This document shows positions 17,185 through 24,925 of a stretch of 64,000 bases of DNA, piece by piece; the stretch's first letter is position 1; every line of letters begins with the position of its first letter. This stretch comes from Maribellus sp. CM-23 (GTDB lineage Bacteria > Bacteroidota > Bacteroidia > Bacteroidales > Prolixibacteraceae). Under the pieces are notes generated by a model. It saw only the letters and a list, made by a program, of their open reading frames with translations. It was not told where the DNA came from and searched no databases. A program made the position numbers and the translations under genes. Location: positions 310,001 through 374,000 of the forward strand of contig NZ_JADWYJ010000003.1 in assembly GCF_021354595.1 (NCBI RefSeq). Direction: 5' to 3'.

Positions 17185-19308
17185 ATGAGAAAAAAACTGC
17201 TCTTAATTGTTGTTTTAGCTGGTTTGGCGGTTGTTTCGTGCCAAAACCAAAAAACAGAAAGTAAAACTGACATGGAAAATCCATTTTTTACCGAGTGGAA
17301 CACGCCTTTTGGGGTTCCGCCGTTTGAAGCGATCAAAGTAGAACATTATGTGCCCGCTGTGGTGGCAGGTATCGATGAACAAAAAGCCGAAATTGAAGCA
17401 TTGGTAGCCAATACCGATGAACCGACTTTTGAAAACACGATTCTGGCCCTGGATAAATCGGGCAGCTTGCTGAACAAGGTTACCGGGGTGTTTTACCCGC
17501 TTAGCAGCGCCAATACCAACGACGAAATGCAGGCTGCAGCCCGCGAAATTTCGCCAATGTTATCGAAAAACCGCGACGAGATTTCAATGAATCCCGAACT
17601 GTTCAAAAAAATCAAATCGATTTATGAGCGCCGGAATGAACTGGGACTGGATGACCAGCAAATTCGCGTGACTGAGAAATATTACCAGGATTTTGAGCGC
17701 AACGGTGCCAACCTTTCGCCCGAAAACCAGGAAGTGCTAAAAGGCATCAATGGTGAGTTGTCGATGTTGTATCTTCAGTTTGGTGAAAACCTTTTGAACG
17801 AAACCAATAAGAATTTCAAGCTTGTTATTGACAAGGAAGAAGATCTGGCCGGTTTACCGGAAGATGTAATTGCCGGTGCTGCGGCTGAAGCCGAAAAAGC
17901 AGGCGAAACAGGCAAATGGGTTTTCACGATGGCCAAACCAAGCTGGACACCTTTCCTTCAGTTCTCTGAAAAACGCGAACTGCGCGAAAAACTGTACCGC
18001 GGTTATTTTATGCGTGGTAACAACGACAATGAAAGCGATAACAAAGAGATCATCAAAAAAATTGTAAAGCTGCGCGACCAGAAAGCCAAACTGATGGGCT
18101 TTACCAATTTTGCGGCTTACAAGGCTGATGTAAACATGGCGAAAACACCCGAAAACATCACGAATTTCCTGATGGAACTTTGGGAACCTTCGCTGAAAAT
18201 GGCCCAGGAAGACGTAAAAGCCATGCAGGCGATTGCCGACCGCGAGGGAGCTAACATCAAAATCGAATCGTGGGATTGGTGGTACTATGGCGAAAAACTG
18301 CGCAAAGAAAAATACGACCTGGATGAAGCTGAACTGAAACCTTATTTTAGCCTGGAAACGGTTAAGGAAGGAATTTTCTATGTAGTTGAAAACCTGTACG
18401 GATTGAAATTTGTAAAACGCGACGATATTCCGACCTATCATAAAGAAGCTGAAGCATACGAAGTGCTGGAAGCCGACGGTTCGCACCTGGCTGTATTGTA
18501 CATGGACTTTCATCCGCGTGACGGAAAGAAAGTGGGCGCATGGTCAACCGGTTTCCGCGATGTTACTTACCGAGACGGCAAACGCATGCCTTATATTGGC
18601 GAAATTGTAATGAACTTTACACGCCCGGCAGGTGATGCACCGGCTTTGCTGAGTTTTGACGAAGTGGAAACTTTCTTCCACGAATTCGGACATGCCCTGC
18701 ATTTTATGTTTGTGGATGGCAAATACGACCGCACCATTGGAAGCGTTCCGCGCGATTTTGTGGAATTGCCTTCGCAGATCATGGAAAACTGGGCGGCCGA
18801 TCCGGAAGTGATCAAAGTATATGCCAAGCACTATCAAACGGGAGAAACCATTCCGGATGAGCTGCTGAACAAACTGGTGAAAGCCGGTACTTTTAACCAG
18901 GGCTTTGTAACTGGCGAATACGTAGCAGCTGCGCTGCTCGATATGGATTACCACACTACTGAAAATACGGATATTTCGGATGTGAATCAGTTTGAAAAAG
19001 AGGCGATGGATGCCATTGGCTTGATTCCGGAGTTTGTTCCCCGCTACCGCAGTACTTATTTCTCGCATATTTTCTCGGGCGATGGTTATTCGGCCGGTTA
19101 CTATGTGTACATCTGGGCGGCAGTTCTCGACACCGATGCTTACGATGCATTCAAACAAAGCGGTGATATTTTCAACAAGGAATATGCGGCCAAATTCCGT
19201 ACACTGCTCGAAACCAGCGGTGCCTACGATGGTATGGATGTGTATCGTACATTCCGCGGACAGGATCCTTCGAAAGAACCACTTTTGCGTAAACGCGGAC
19301 TCTTGTAG
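17185..19308 (+). CDS. M3-family zinc oligopeptidase, lipoprotein (Dcp-like)
   Basis: A 707-aa peptidase of the thimet oligopeptidase/peptidyl-dipeptidase (M3) family. The N-terminus has a lipobox (AVVSC, Cys19), so it is a membrane-anchored periplasmic or surface enzyme. The zinc site His499-Glu500-Phe-Gly-His503 is followed by the third ligand Glu527 in DFVELPSQIMENW, and the substrate-binding C-terminus is intact (YYVYIWAAVLDTDAYDAF). It degrades short peptides, often releasing C-terminal dipeptides. It is a single gene with its own terminator at 19332-19368 and is divergent from pheT. Confidence 0.95.
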   Translation: MRKKLLLIVVLAGLAVVSCQNQKTESKTDMENPFFTEWNTPFGVPPFEAIKVEHYVPAVVAGIDEQKAEIEALVANTDEPTFENTILALDKSGSLLNKVTGVFYPLSSANTNDEMQAAAREISPMLSKNRDEISMNPELFKKIKSIYERRNELGLDDQQIRVTEKYYQDFERNGANLSPENQEVLKGINGELSMLYLQFGENLLNETNKNFKLVIDKEEDLAGLPEDVIAGAAAEAEKAGETGKWVFTMAKPSWTPFLQFSEKRELREKLYRGYFMRGNNDNESDNKEIIKKIVKLRDQKAKLMGFTNFAAYKADVNMAKTPENITNFLMELWEPSLKMAQEDVKAMQAIADREGANIKIESWDWWYYGEKLRKEKYDLDEAELKPYFSLETVKEGIFYVVENLYGLKFVKRDDIPTYHKEAEAYEVLEADGSHLAVLYMDFHPRDGKKVGAWSTGFRDVTYRDGKRMPYIGEIVMNFTRPAGDAPALLSFDEVETFFHEFGHALHFMFVDGKYDRTIGSVPRDFVELPSQIMENWAADPEVIKVYAKHYQTGETIPDELLNKLVKAGTFNQGFVTGEYVAAALLDMDYHTTENTDISDVNQFEKEAMDAIGLIPEFVPRYRSTYFSHIFSGDGYSAGYYVYIWAAVLDTDAYDAFKQSGDIFNKEYAAKFRTLLETSGAYDGMDVYRTFRGQDPSKEPLLRKRGLL

Positions 19309-19331
19309 CCGTTGTTTCAAAAAACGATATC

Positions 19332-19368
19332 AAAACGTCGTGTCTTTTCCGGGCACGACGTTTTTTTT
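19332..19368 (+). terminator. Intrinsic terminator after the M3 peptidase
   Basis: Perfect 11-bp stem (AAAACGTCGTG with CACGACGTTTT) around an 11-nt loop, followed by an uninterrupted T-run, starting 23 bp after the stop codon. Confidence 0.9.
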
Positions 19369-19370
19369 GA

Positions 19371-19560
19371 AAAGCTGTGAGCTGAGCCACAAGCTTCAAG
19401 TCACAAGTAGACTACAGCAACACCGGACTACAAGCCATTGTCAAATTGCAGAGCGCATGGGGCAAAGGGCATGGAATTTCGAGCGACGAGCCCAACGCTG
19501 AACTTTGAACCCTGAACTCTAAACACTGTGACAGCAGCACCCCCTCCGTCATTCCTCAAC
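19371..19560. repeat. Composite intergenic repeat, copy A
   Basis: A non-coding stretch with the order: CACAAG/GAGC-type short words, a CTACAGCAACACCG block, AAATTGCAGAGCGCATGG, GAACTTTGAACCCTGAACTC, then CACCCCCTCCGTCATTCC. The same blocks in the same order occur on the opposite strand at 41180-41380 (copy B), over about 190 bp with clear but imperfect similarity. No start codon or coding pattern is shared. It appears to be a dispersed intergenic repeat family of unknown function. Confidence 0.7.
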
Positions 19561-19570
19561 ACTCTCTTTT

Positions 19571-19696
19571 TGGAAACAACGATAACATCCGAAGAAATAA
19601 GCATTCACTAAATGGAAACAGCGATGACATCTGAAGAAATAAGCATTCGCTAAATGGAAACAACGATGTCATCTGTAGAAGTAAATATTCACTAAA
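19571..19696. repeat. Three tandem copies of a 42-bp repeat
   Basis: Units begin at 19571, 19613 and 19655 with TGGAAACARCGATRWCATC and end in TTCRCTAAA; a fourth breaks off after TGGAAAAC. The period of 42 is twice the 21-bp period of the minisatellite at 40847-41077, and both arrays sit directly next to a copy of the same composite repeat. The minus strand is open through all three units (FSExLxLxMxSLFP per unit) but ends at a stop without a start. Confidence 0.85.
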
Positions 19697-19814
19697 TGGA
19701 AAACTCGTAGCTTATTCTTGCATTAAAGCATTTATGCATTCAAGCATTTTTCGTTTCAGGATGCAGCTTTAGCTTTTCATTCCACTTTCGTGATTAAGAG
19801 AACCGCAGCTTTCT

Positions 19815-20660
19815 TTATCCTTTGGCCTCTGTATCTTCCTTTTTTACAATGGGGAAGGGTTTGGTAACCTCACCGGTGTAAAGCGTAACATGCGGGAACG
19901 GGATTTCAATACCTTCGCGGTCGAAAGTTTCTTTTACGTCCAGAAAAACGGAATTTTTAACCGCCTGGTAATTGGCTTTTTCAAACCAAACCCCCAGGTG
20001 TATGTTGATGCTGCTGGCGCCAAACTCTTTGAAAACGATCAGTGGCTCGGGTTCGTCGAGACACAATGGGTTTTGCCTCACAATTTGCTCCAGTAATTCT
20101 CTTACTCTTCTCAGGTCTTCCTTGTAAGCAACGCCGATGTTAAAATCGAGCCTTCGGATGGGGAATTTGGTAACGTTGATCACTTCTGAACTGATCACGG
20201 TTTGGTTGGGAATACGTAGCAACAGTCCGTCGAATGTCCTGATTTTTATGGACAAAAGGTCGATGCTGTAAACCACACCCGATTTGTCGCCGATTCTAAC
20301 CACATCACCAATCTCGAATGATTTTTCCGATACCAGGAAAAAGCCGCTGACAATGTTGCCAATGCTGGTTTGTGAGGCCACACCGAGTACAATCCCGATA
20401 ATCCCGGCAGCTCCGAAGAACGGCGTCAGGTTGATATTCATTTCAGCAATAACAACAAAGGCAAGGATTATGTAGCCCGTATAATTGATCAAACGGGTAA
20501 CGATCATCTGCCGTTGTTTCGACATGGATTTGGGAAGCAGCCTTTTAACAACCGACCGGATAGCATAGATGATCACCGTGCCAATGGCGATAATTATCAG
20601 TGCAATGATCAGGCGTTCGAGGTTTTCGGCGTTAAAGTATTTTGACCAGTCAAAGTTCAT
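19815..20660 (-). CDS. mscS: Small-conductance mechanosensitive channel (MscS family)
   Basis: A 281-aa inner-membrane channel that opens under osmotic downshock. Three membrane helices (about 15-35, 58-80 and the pore-lining TM3 near FGAAGIIGIVLGVASQTSIGNIVSGFFL) are followed by the beta domain (FEIGDVVRIGDKSGVVYSIDL) and alpha/beta C-terminal domain (VAYKEDLRRVRELLEQIV). The Gly/Ala-rich TM3 packing is intact. Its start overlaps the stop of the preceding DUF432-like gene by one base (TAATG), so the two are probably translationally coupled. Confidence 0.95.
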   Translation of the reverse strand: MNFDWSKYFNAENLERLIIALIIIAIGTVIIYAIRSVVKRLLPKSMSKQRQMIVTRLINYTGYIILAFVVIAEMNINLTPFFGAAGIIGIVLGVASQTSIGNIVSGFFLVSEKSFEIGDVVRIGDKSGVVYSIDLLSIKIRTFDGLLLRIPNQTVISSEVINVTKFPIRRLDFNIGVAYKEDLRRVRELLEQIVRQNPLCLDEPEPLIVFKEFGASSINIHLGVWFEKANYQAVKNSVFLDVKETFDREGIEIPFPHVTLYTGEVTKPFPIVKKEDTEAKG

Positions 20661-21430
20661 TATTCAAATCTGTAAATATTTCTGATAAAGTGAAAGTTTG
20701 CCTTTAACAAACCTTTTAAGTCGTTTGTTCGCGGTTTGGCCACCGTTTCGGGGTTTTCTCCGTGGAATTGTTTCGCTGTTCCGTAGGCCACCGAACTTAT
20801 GCTGTCCTGCCCCTTGTATTCGAGTTTTACCACGCCTGTCACCAGCTGGCTATTGTTTTTGTAAAGGGGCAGGTTATCTGTTTTTATGATCAGGCGCTGT
20901 ACTTCCAGCGTTTGATTCCAGTCGTTGAAAATACTGATCGGGCAGATGGCTTCGAATTCCGAAACTTTCATATCAGAAAACGAAAGAAAGTACTCGTTGC
21001 CAATCGAGTAAGCCGGAACTCCGCTGTCGGGCTCTCCAAACCAGGTGTCCGATAAACGGGTGGAGGGGATTTCCTTTAACAGGTTTTCGGCCTGCACCTT
21101 TGAGAAATACACCTGTAGCACCAGCGGGATCTTAATAAAGAAAGTCATTCGCTGGTGGGGCGCAATCATCATTTTATTGCCTTTAAAAACCAGTGGCTTT
21201 GATGGAAGTGCCGGACTGATCACAAGGCTGTTCGATTTGCCCGACTGAAAATATTCTCCGGAGCTGATTTCTTCCGCTTGAACAGTATCGGAGGCTGTGT
21301 TTTCTTCAAATACGCGTAAAAACCAGCCTTCTTTTTCCCGTTTTACGCCTATCAGAAAATTGTTACAGGGTAGCAGTGCTGTATCCCCGGGTTGTATGCT
21401 TTGTTTTCGAAAGATTGTTTCTTTTTCCAT
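20660..21430 (-). CDS. DUF432-like protein coupled to MscS
   Basis: A 256-aa protein without signal peptide or clear membrane helix. The start MEKETIFRKQ is chosen over an upstream frame extension (MPGSLLFSK...) that lacks family character. The sequence, including RLSDTWFGEPDSGVPAYSIGNEYFLS near the middle and a C-terminal ANFHFIRNIYRFE, resembles DUF432 proteins that are recurrently encoded next to mscS. I judge this from memory, so it is moderate. A soluble regulator or accessory factor of the channel is the natural guess; nothing in the sequence shows an activity. Confidence 0.65.
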   Translation of the reverse strand: MEKETIFRKQSIQPGDTALLPCNNFLIGVKREKEGWFLRVFEENTASDTVQAEEISSGEYFQSGKSNSLVISPALPSKPLVFKGNKMMIAPHQRMTFFIKIPLVLQVYFSKVQAENLLKEIPSTRLSDTWFGEPDSGVPAYSIGNEYFLSFSDMKVSEFEAICPISIFNDWNQTLEVQRLIIKTDNLPLYKNNSQLVTGVVKLEYKGQDSISSVAYGTAKQFHGENPETVAKPRTNDLKGLLKANFHFIRNIYRFE

Positions 21431-21485
21431 GAATATGAATTGAAAACTAAATGTACAAAATTTTGAAAACAGAAGACTACCGGGC

Positions 21486-21512
21486 AAAAAAAATCCGGGA
21501 TAGTTCCCGGAT
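21486..21512 (-). terminator. Terminator of the DUF4252 transcript
   Basis: On the minus strand an 8-bp stem TCCGGGA-type (ATCCGGGA with TCCCGGAT) is followed by eight T residues. It lies 25 bp past the DUF4252 stop and separates the sigma-factor trio from the DUF432-mscS pair. Confidence 0.85.
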
Positions 21513-21536
21513 TCTTAATTATTCGCTTTAAAAAGG

Positions 21537-22040
21537 CTATTCAAACTTGTCTCCAACATCGATGTTTACGGCTTTGGTGATTTTGCCGATGTTCTCAGGA
21601 TCGATGATCCCGCTGATGCTGATCAGGGCATTGTCGTCGCCACCAACCACCAGCAGCAGGTCGGAGATTTTCCCGTTGCCGGCGTCGCGTGCCAGAAAGC
21701 GTACCACTTCATTTTCTTCGGTTACTTCCATCAGCACTTCAAAGTCGTTGTTTTTAAAGAAACCATCGGCTTCCAATTCCTTGTAGAAATCTATTTTTTT
21801 GTTGAGTTCATCGTCTTCTACCGAAAGCACACGGATGCCTTTCAAACCGGATAGGAGATCCTTGGTGGTTTCATCGCCGGTTTCGATCTGAGCGGCAAAG
21901 CCCAGCAGTTTTCCGGAAATGTTAACCGTGGTAAATCCCTTTTGGTTGGCGTATTTGGAAAATAACTTGTCAACCGGGTCTTTTTGTGCGAACACTGCGA
22001 GCGGCAGTATTAATGCTAGTACTAATATTAACTTTTTCAT
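21537..22040 (-). CDS. DUF4252 family secreted protein
   Basis: A 167-aa protein with a signal peptide (MKKLILVLALILPLAVFAQ) and the compact alpha/beta pattern of DUF4252 (DKLFSKYANQKGFTTVNISGKL ... DNALISISGIIDPENIGKI). The biochemical role of the family is unknown. It stands at the end of a three-gene row with an ECF sigma factor and a putative anti-sigma factor, an association common in Bacteroidota, so it is likely a target or envelope partner of that sigma system. Confidence 0.85.
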   Translation of the reverse strand: MKKLILVLALILPLAVFAQKDPVDKLFSKYANQKGFTTVNISGKLLGFAAQIETGDETTKDLLSGLKGIRVLSVEDDELNKKIDFYKELEADGFFKNNDFEVLMEVTEENEVVRFLARDAGNGKISDLLLVVGGDDNALISISGIIDPENIGKITKAVNIDVGDKFE

Positions 22041-22125
22041 GACGTTTTATTTTTTACTTGTTATTACTCTTTTATGTTTCCTCCTGCCGGCTGCTAGCTA
22101 CCGGTTGGCAGGTATGTTTTATTGA

Positions 22126-22662
22126 TTAATGCTTTTCTATTTTGTTTAACTCGTCGTAGAATTCCACTACGGGCTCTGTTCCTTTTTTTATCGGGTCTGA
22201 AGCCTTGTGCAACATGTCGAAATTGGATAGCTGGGCCAAACCTTTGCTGTATTTGCCTGAAACAAACTCCAACGTTTTGGTGGCGTAGGCGTAGGCTTCG
22301 TCCGGATCCTGGAACGTATCTTTAAAGGATTTCTGCTGCTCCTGGTAGAACAGGAATCCTCCCAAAACAATGATCACAGAAGCCGCAATCCCGGTTACTA
22401 CCTTCCACATCGAACGGTACCGGGTCTTTTCGCGGTGCTCGTTCTCCAGGATGTAATCCATTACATCTTCTTCAATGGTCGGGTCGTCGGCTATGTGGGC
22501 CAACTCTGAAATTCCTCCAAAGAACTCGGCATATTCAGCTACTTCTTCCGCCACTTCTCCCGACTGGAAATAGGCTTCCAGCATTCTTTCGTCGGCATCG
22601 GTGCTTTCGCCGTCAAAGTAACGTTGCAATAAATTTTTTACTTCTTCGGTTCTCATTGTCAT
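22126..22662 (-). CDS. Putative single-pass anti-sigma factor
   Basis: A 178-aa protein with an acidic cytoplasmic front (VKNLLQRYFDGESTDADERMLEAYF), one membrane helix at about 88-105 (VVTGIAASVIIVLGGFLFY) and a short extracytoplasmic tail. The front resembles anti-sigma N-terminal domains (pattern RYFDGEST...E..LEAYF). It overlaps the 3' end of the sigma gene by 50 bases, which supports co-regulation. The start may instead be the ATG two codons later at 22656. No FecR domain is present, so signalling differs from the first locus. Confidence 0.75.
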   Translation of the reverse strand: MTMRTEEVKNLLQRYFDGESTDADERMLEAYFQSGEVAEEVAEYAEFFGGISELAHIADDPTIEEDVMDYILENEHREKTRYRSMWKVVTGIAASVIIVLGGFLFYQEQQKSFKDTFQDPDEAYAYATKTLEFVSGKYSKGLAQLSNFDMLHKASDPIKKGTEPVVEFYDELNKIEKH

Positions 22663-23155
22663 TCATTTTTAAAAATTCATCCCGTACTTTTTTTCGGGCT
22701 CTCGACAGGTTCACCCTGATCGCATTCACCTGTAATCCGGTAATATCAGCGATTTCGTCGTAACTCAACTGCTCAATGTCGCGCATGTGCATTACGTTGC
22801 GCTGCAGGTCGGGCAGCCGGTCGATCAGCCTCCGGATTTGTCCGGCTGATTCGCTTAATTCAACTTTTGAATGAACATCGACCGTTTCTTCTTTCAGTTT
22901 CCGGTCCGTGTCTGCATCGATCGGTACAACCCGGTTGGCTCTTACGATATCGATGCAGTGGTTGCGTGTCATCCGCATGGCAAAGGCCTCCATGTTTTCG
23001 ATTTCAGCGAGCGTTTCCCTTTTCTGCCAGAGCTTCAGGAACACGTCCTGAACAACGTCGCGTGCCAGGTCCTCGTCTTTCAGGAAGTGGGTGGCAAAGC
23101 GCAGCAGTTTTTTGCTTACCGGTAATACACTCGTTTTAAAATCTCGGGCAACCAT
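22613..23155 (-). CDS. ECF RNA polymerase sigma factor
   Basis: A 180-aa sigma-70 protein with region 2 (FLKDEDLARDVVQDVFLKLWQKRE) and region 4 (RLIDRLPDLQRNVMHMRDIEQLSYDEIADITGLQVNAIRVNLSRARK). The start at the ATG giving MVARDFK is used; the frame extends 14 Lys-rich codons further to a TTG only. It overlaps the putative anti-sigma gene and is followed by DUF4252, a conserved trio probably handling an envelope cue. Targets are unknown. Confidence 0.92.
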   Translation of the reverse strand: MVARDFKTSVLPVSKKLLRFATHFLKDEDLARDVVQDVFLKLWQKRETLAEIENMEAFAMRMTRNHCIDIVRANRVVPIDADTDRKLKEETVDVHSKVELSESAGQIRRLIDRLPDLQRNVMHMRDIEQLSYDEIADITGLQVNAIRVNLSRARKKVRDEFLKMNDNENRRSKKFIATLL

Positions 23156-23515
23156 GCTTTTTTGTTTGCTTTTCTGCTTCTTGTTTGTTGTTTTCAAAGT
23201 TAAGACGTCGGCCCCCGAAAAGCATTACATCATGTCGTGAAATTTTTAAAAATGAATTACGTAATTATGGCAGAGGATAAATTGTTTTTCATAGAAAAGA
23301 ACTTAATCAGCATATTCATAAATTTATACTTTGTTTATATTATCTGGAAATGTTAGATTCTTAGAAGAATAAGAATTTTGTCCCATATTGAAACAATTTG
23401 GGTTGTGTGTATTTTTTTTAACAAAGTTTAACATTTTTGATGCGAAATTATTGGTCTATAGCAGTACCAATTTGCAGGAATTTTTAATTTTGCGTAACAT
23501 TTACTGATAAAAATC
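23156..23515. other. A/T-rich divergent intergenic region
   Basis: About 320-360 bp between the ECF sigma gene (leftward) and the A/T-rich cassette (rightward). Apart from the -7 element at 23485 nothing structured was recognised. Base composition changes here from the mixed composition of the sigma gene to the A/T-rich composition of the cassette, so one cassette boundary probably lies within it. Confidence 0.5.
23485..23492 (+). promoter_or_regulatory. Promoter -7 element of the A/T-rich cassette
   Basis: TAATTTTG is a full match to TAnnTTTG, 23 bp before the start codon at 23516. A -33 element at the right distance was not seen. Confidence 0.45.
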
Positions 23516-24097
23516 ATGTCCTCCATGATCAACATTAACAAAAGAAAAAGTTTAGAGCTCTATCGTAAGCTTGTCGTTAATCACAAAAGAAATAATAACT
23601 TAGGTTCATTTAATAACGATGGGAAGGATTATGCATTGATTTTGATGGAAGAAATTTTCAATGCATGTAAAAAGGAAATCCTAATTTTTGCCAAAGGTTT
23701 AGGAGGAGAGCTTGCTTCTGAAATAAATTACGTAAAAGCATTAAAAAAATTTGTTGAAAAAGGAGGCAAGGTTAGTGTATTGGTTGAAAATAATTATTTC
23801 TTGTCAGACAAAAAGAGTGCATTATTTTATTTATTGCAAGAAAAGAATAGTGGAAATTCTAATGTATCCGTGCGCATATTAAAGGATGGTTATGCTAGAG
23901 AGGTATACTCTCATTTTAAATTTATTCATGAATGTAATTTTTTGGTTGGAGATGATAAAATAACCAGAATAGAACTAAAACCGAATAACTTTAAAGCGAT
24001 TGCCAATTTCCATAACGTAACTAGAGCTAAAAAACTGGTTTCAATTTTTAATAAATATTTTGTTGACCAAACATCAGAAGTCTTGAATGCAGCCTGA
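23516..24097 (+). CDS. Degenerate PLD-like protein of unknown function
   Basis: A 193-aa cytoplasmic protein with no signal or membrane segment. The layout resembles half of a phospholipase D fold: an ILMEEIFNACKKEILIFAKGLGGELA segment (strand after a helix), ALKKFVEKGGKVSVLVENN, and then HFKFIHECNFLVGDDK at about 138-153, which matches the HxK turn of PLD domains but lacks the Asp four residues after Lys. Activity is therefore doubtful, and it may bind nucleic acid or lipid instead. The gene is much richer in A/T than its neighbours, and its end overlaps the membrane-protein gene by 11 bases, implying a two-gene unit that was probably acquired horizontally. Confidence 0.6.
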   Translation: MSSMININKRKSLELYRKLVVNHKRNNNLGSFNNDGKDYALILMEEIFNACKKEILIFAKGLGGELASEINYVKALKKFVEKGGKVSVLVENNYFLSDKKSALFYLLQEKNSGNSNVSVRILKDGYAREVYSHFKFIHECNFLVGDDKITRIELKPNNFKAIANFHNVTRAKKLVSIFNKYFVDQTSEVLNAA

Positions 24098-24836
24098 CAA
24101 TTTTCTATCAGATAATTCATCTATTATTGCATTTTATCAATTAATAGCTGCTATCTTTTTGGGGGGATCTACTTTAATTTTTACAAAAAATGTAATTGTT
24201 GAAAAAGTTGAAGAACTTTTAACTCGTTTGGAAATTTTTTGGGTTACTATTGATAATGTACCAAATAAATATCCTATTGTTAGTACTCGTGATTATTTGT
24301 CAAAGCGCTTTATTTCATTTCAGTTTAAGATTTTTAAGATTGATTTTGCTAGATTCTTTTTGAATATTTGTTTTAATCGATTTGTTAAAAGGAGTTTTGT
24401 TTATAGATATTTGAATTTAGGGTTATTATGTTTATTTGCTCTTTTGTTTTTTTATTACGTGTTTGATGAATCAAACCTATTTTTGTTTTTTAACCTTATT
24501 GTATTTATTTCAATATTTCTAATTACAATTGAATTTTTTAATTCAGATTTTAGATCATTTTTGTTATCACCCATAACATTTTCAGTTTGTATACTTCTAT
24601 TTATTTTTATTTTAATGATAGCGGAACAGAAGGATATTCACTTCTTTGAATTGAATCTTTCTGTCATGATTCTACATGTTACGTTTGTTTCTTTTCTCCT
24701 TATAATCCCAACAATACATTTTATTGTTTTAAGTTTTATTTATAGAATTGATTCTGGAAAAGATGATATTTTGAATAGGATACAACGAATAATTGATGGA
24801 TTTGATGAAGAATTTGACGAAATGATTGTTGTTTGA
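24087..24836 (+). CDS. Five-helix membrane protein, partner of the PLD-like protein
   Basis: A 249-aa membrane protein of no family I recognise. Hydrophobic segments lie at about 13-33, 108-127, 130-150, 160-180 and 192-220; between the first two is a long basic loop (residues 35-105) and the C-terminus is acidic (DDILNRIQRIIDGFDEEFDE). Codon use is extremely A/T-rich, like the upstream gene, with which it overlaps by 11 bases. Soluble sensor plus membrane effector is a common design in phage-defence or stress cassettes, but no direct evidence of such a role is present. Confidence 0.6.
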   Translation: MQPDNFLSDNSSIIAFYQLIAAIFLGGSTLIFTKNVIVEKVEELLTRLEIFWVTIDNVPNKYPIVSTRDYLSKRFISFQFKIFKIDFARFFLNICFNRFVKRSFVYRYLNLGLLCLFALLFFYYVFDESNLFLFFNLIVFISIFLITIEFFNSDFRSFLLSPITFSVCILLFIFILMIAEQKDIHFFELNLSVMILHVTFVSFLLIIPTIHFIVLSFIYRIDSGKDDILNRIQRIIDGFDEEFDEMIVV

Positions 24837-24865
24837 CGGAGAATCCCGGAGATAAGACACTAAAT

Positions 24866-24892
24866 AAAAAATCCGGGATATTGCCCGGATTT
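24866..24892 (-). terminator. Terminator of the fucosidase gene (possibly bidirectional)
   Basis: Nine-bp arms AAATCCGGG and CCCGGATTT around ATATTG. Read leftwards it is followed by TTTTTTATTT, a good intrinsic terminator for the GH29 gene; read rightwards it could also stop the A/T-rich cassette. Confidence 0.85.
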
Positions 24893-24925
24893 ATCACCTG
24901 TATTTGCTATATGTTTAGCTGAAAA

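Noticed and set aside
17854..18513. Minus-strand 219-codon frame inside the M3 peptidase gene.
   Set aside because: Opposite to an intact peptidase gene; no domain; shadow frame.
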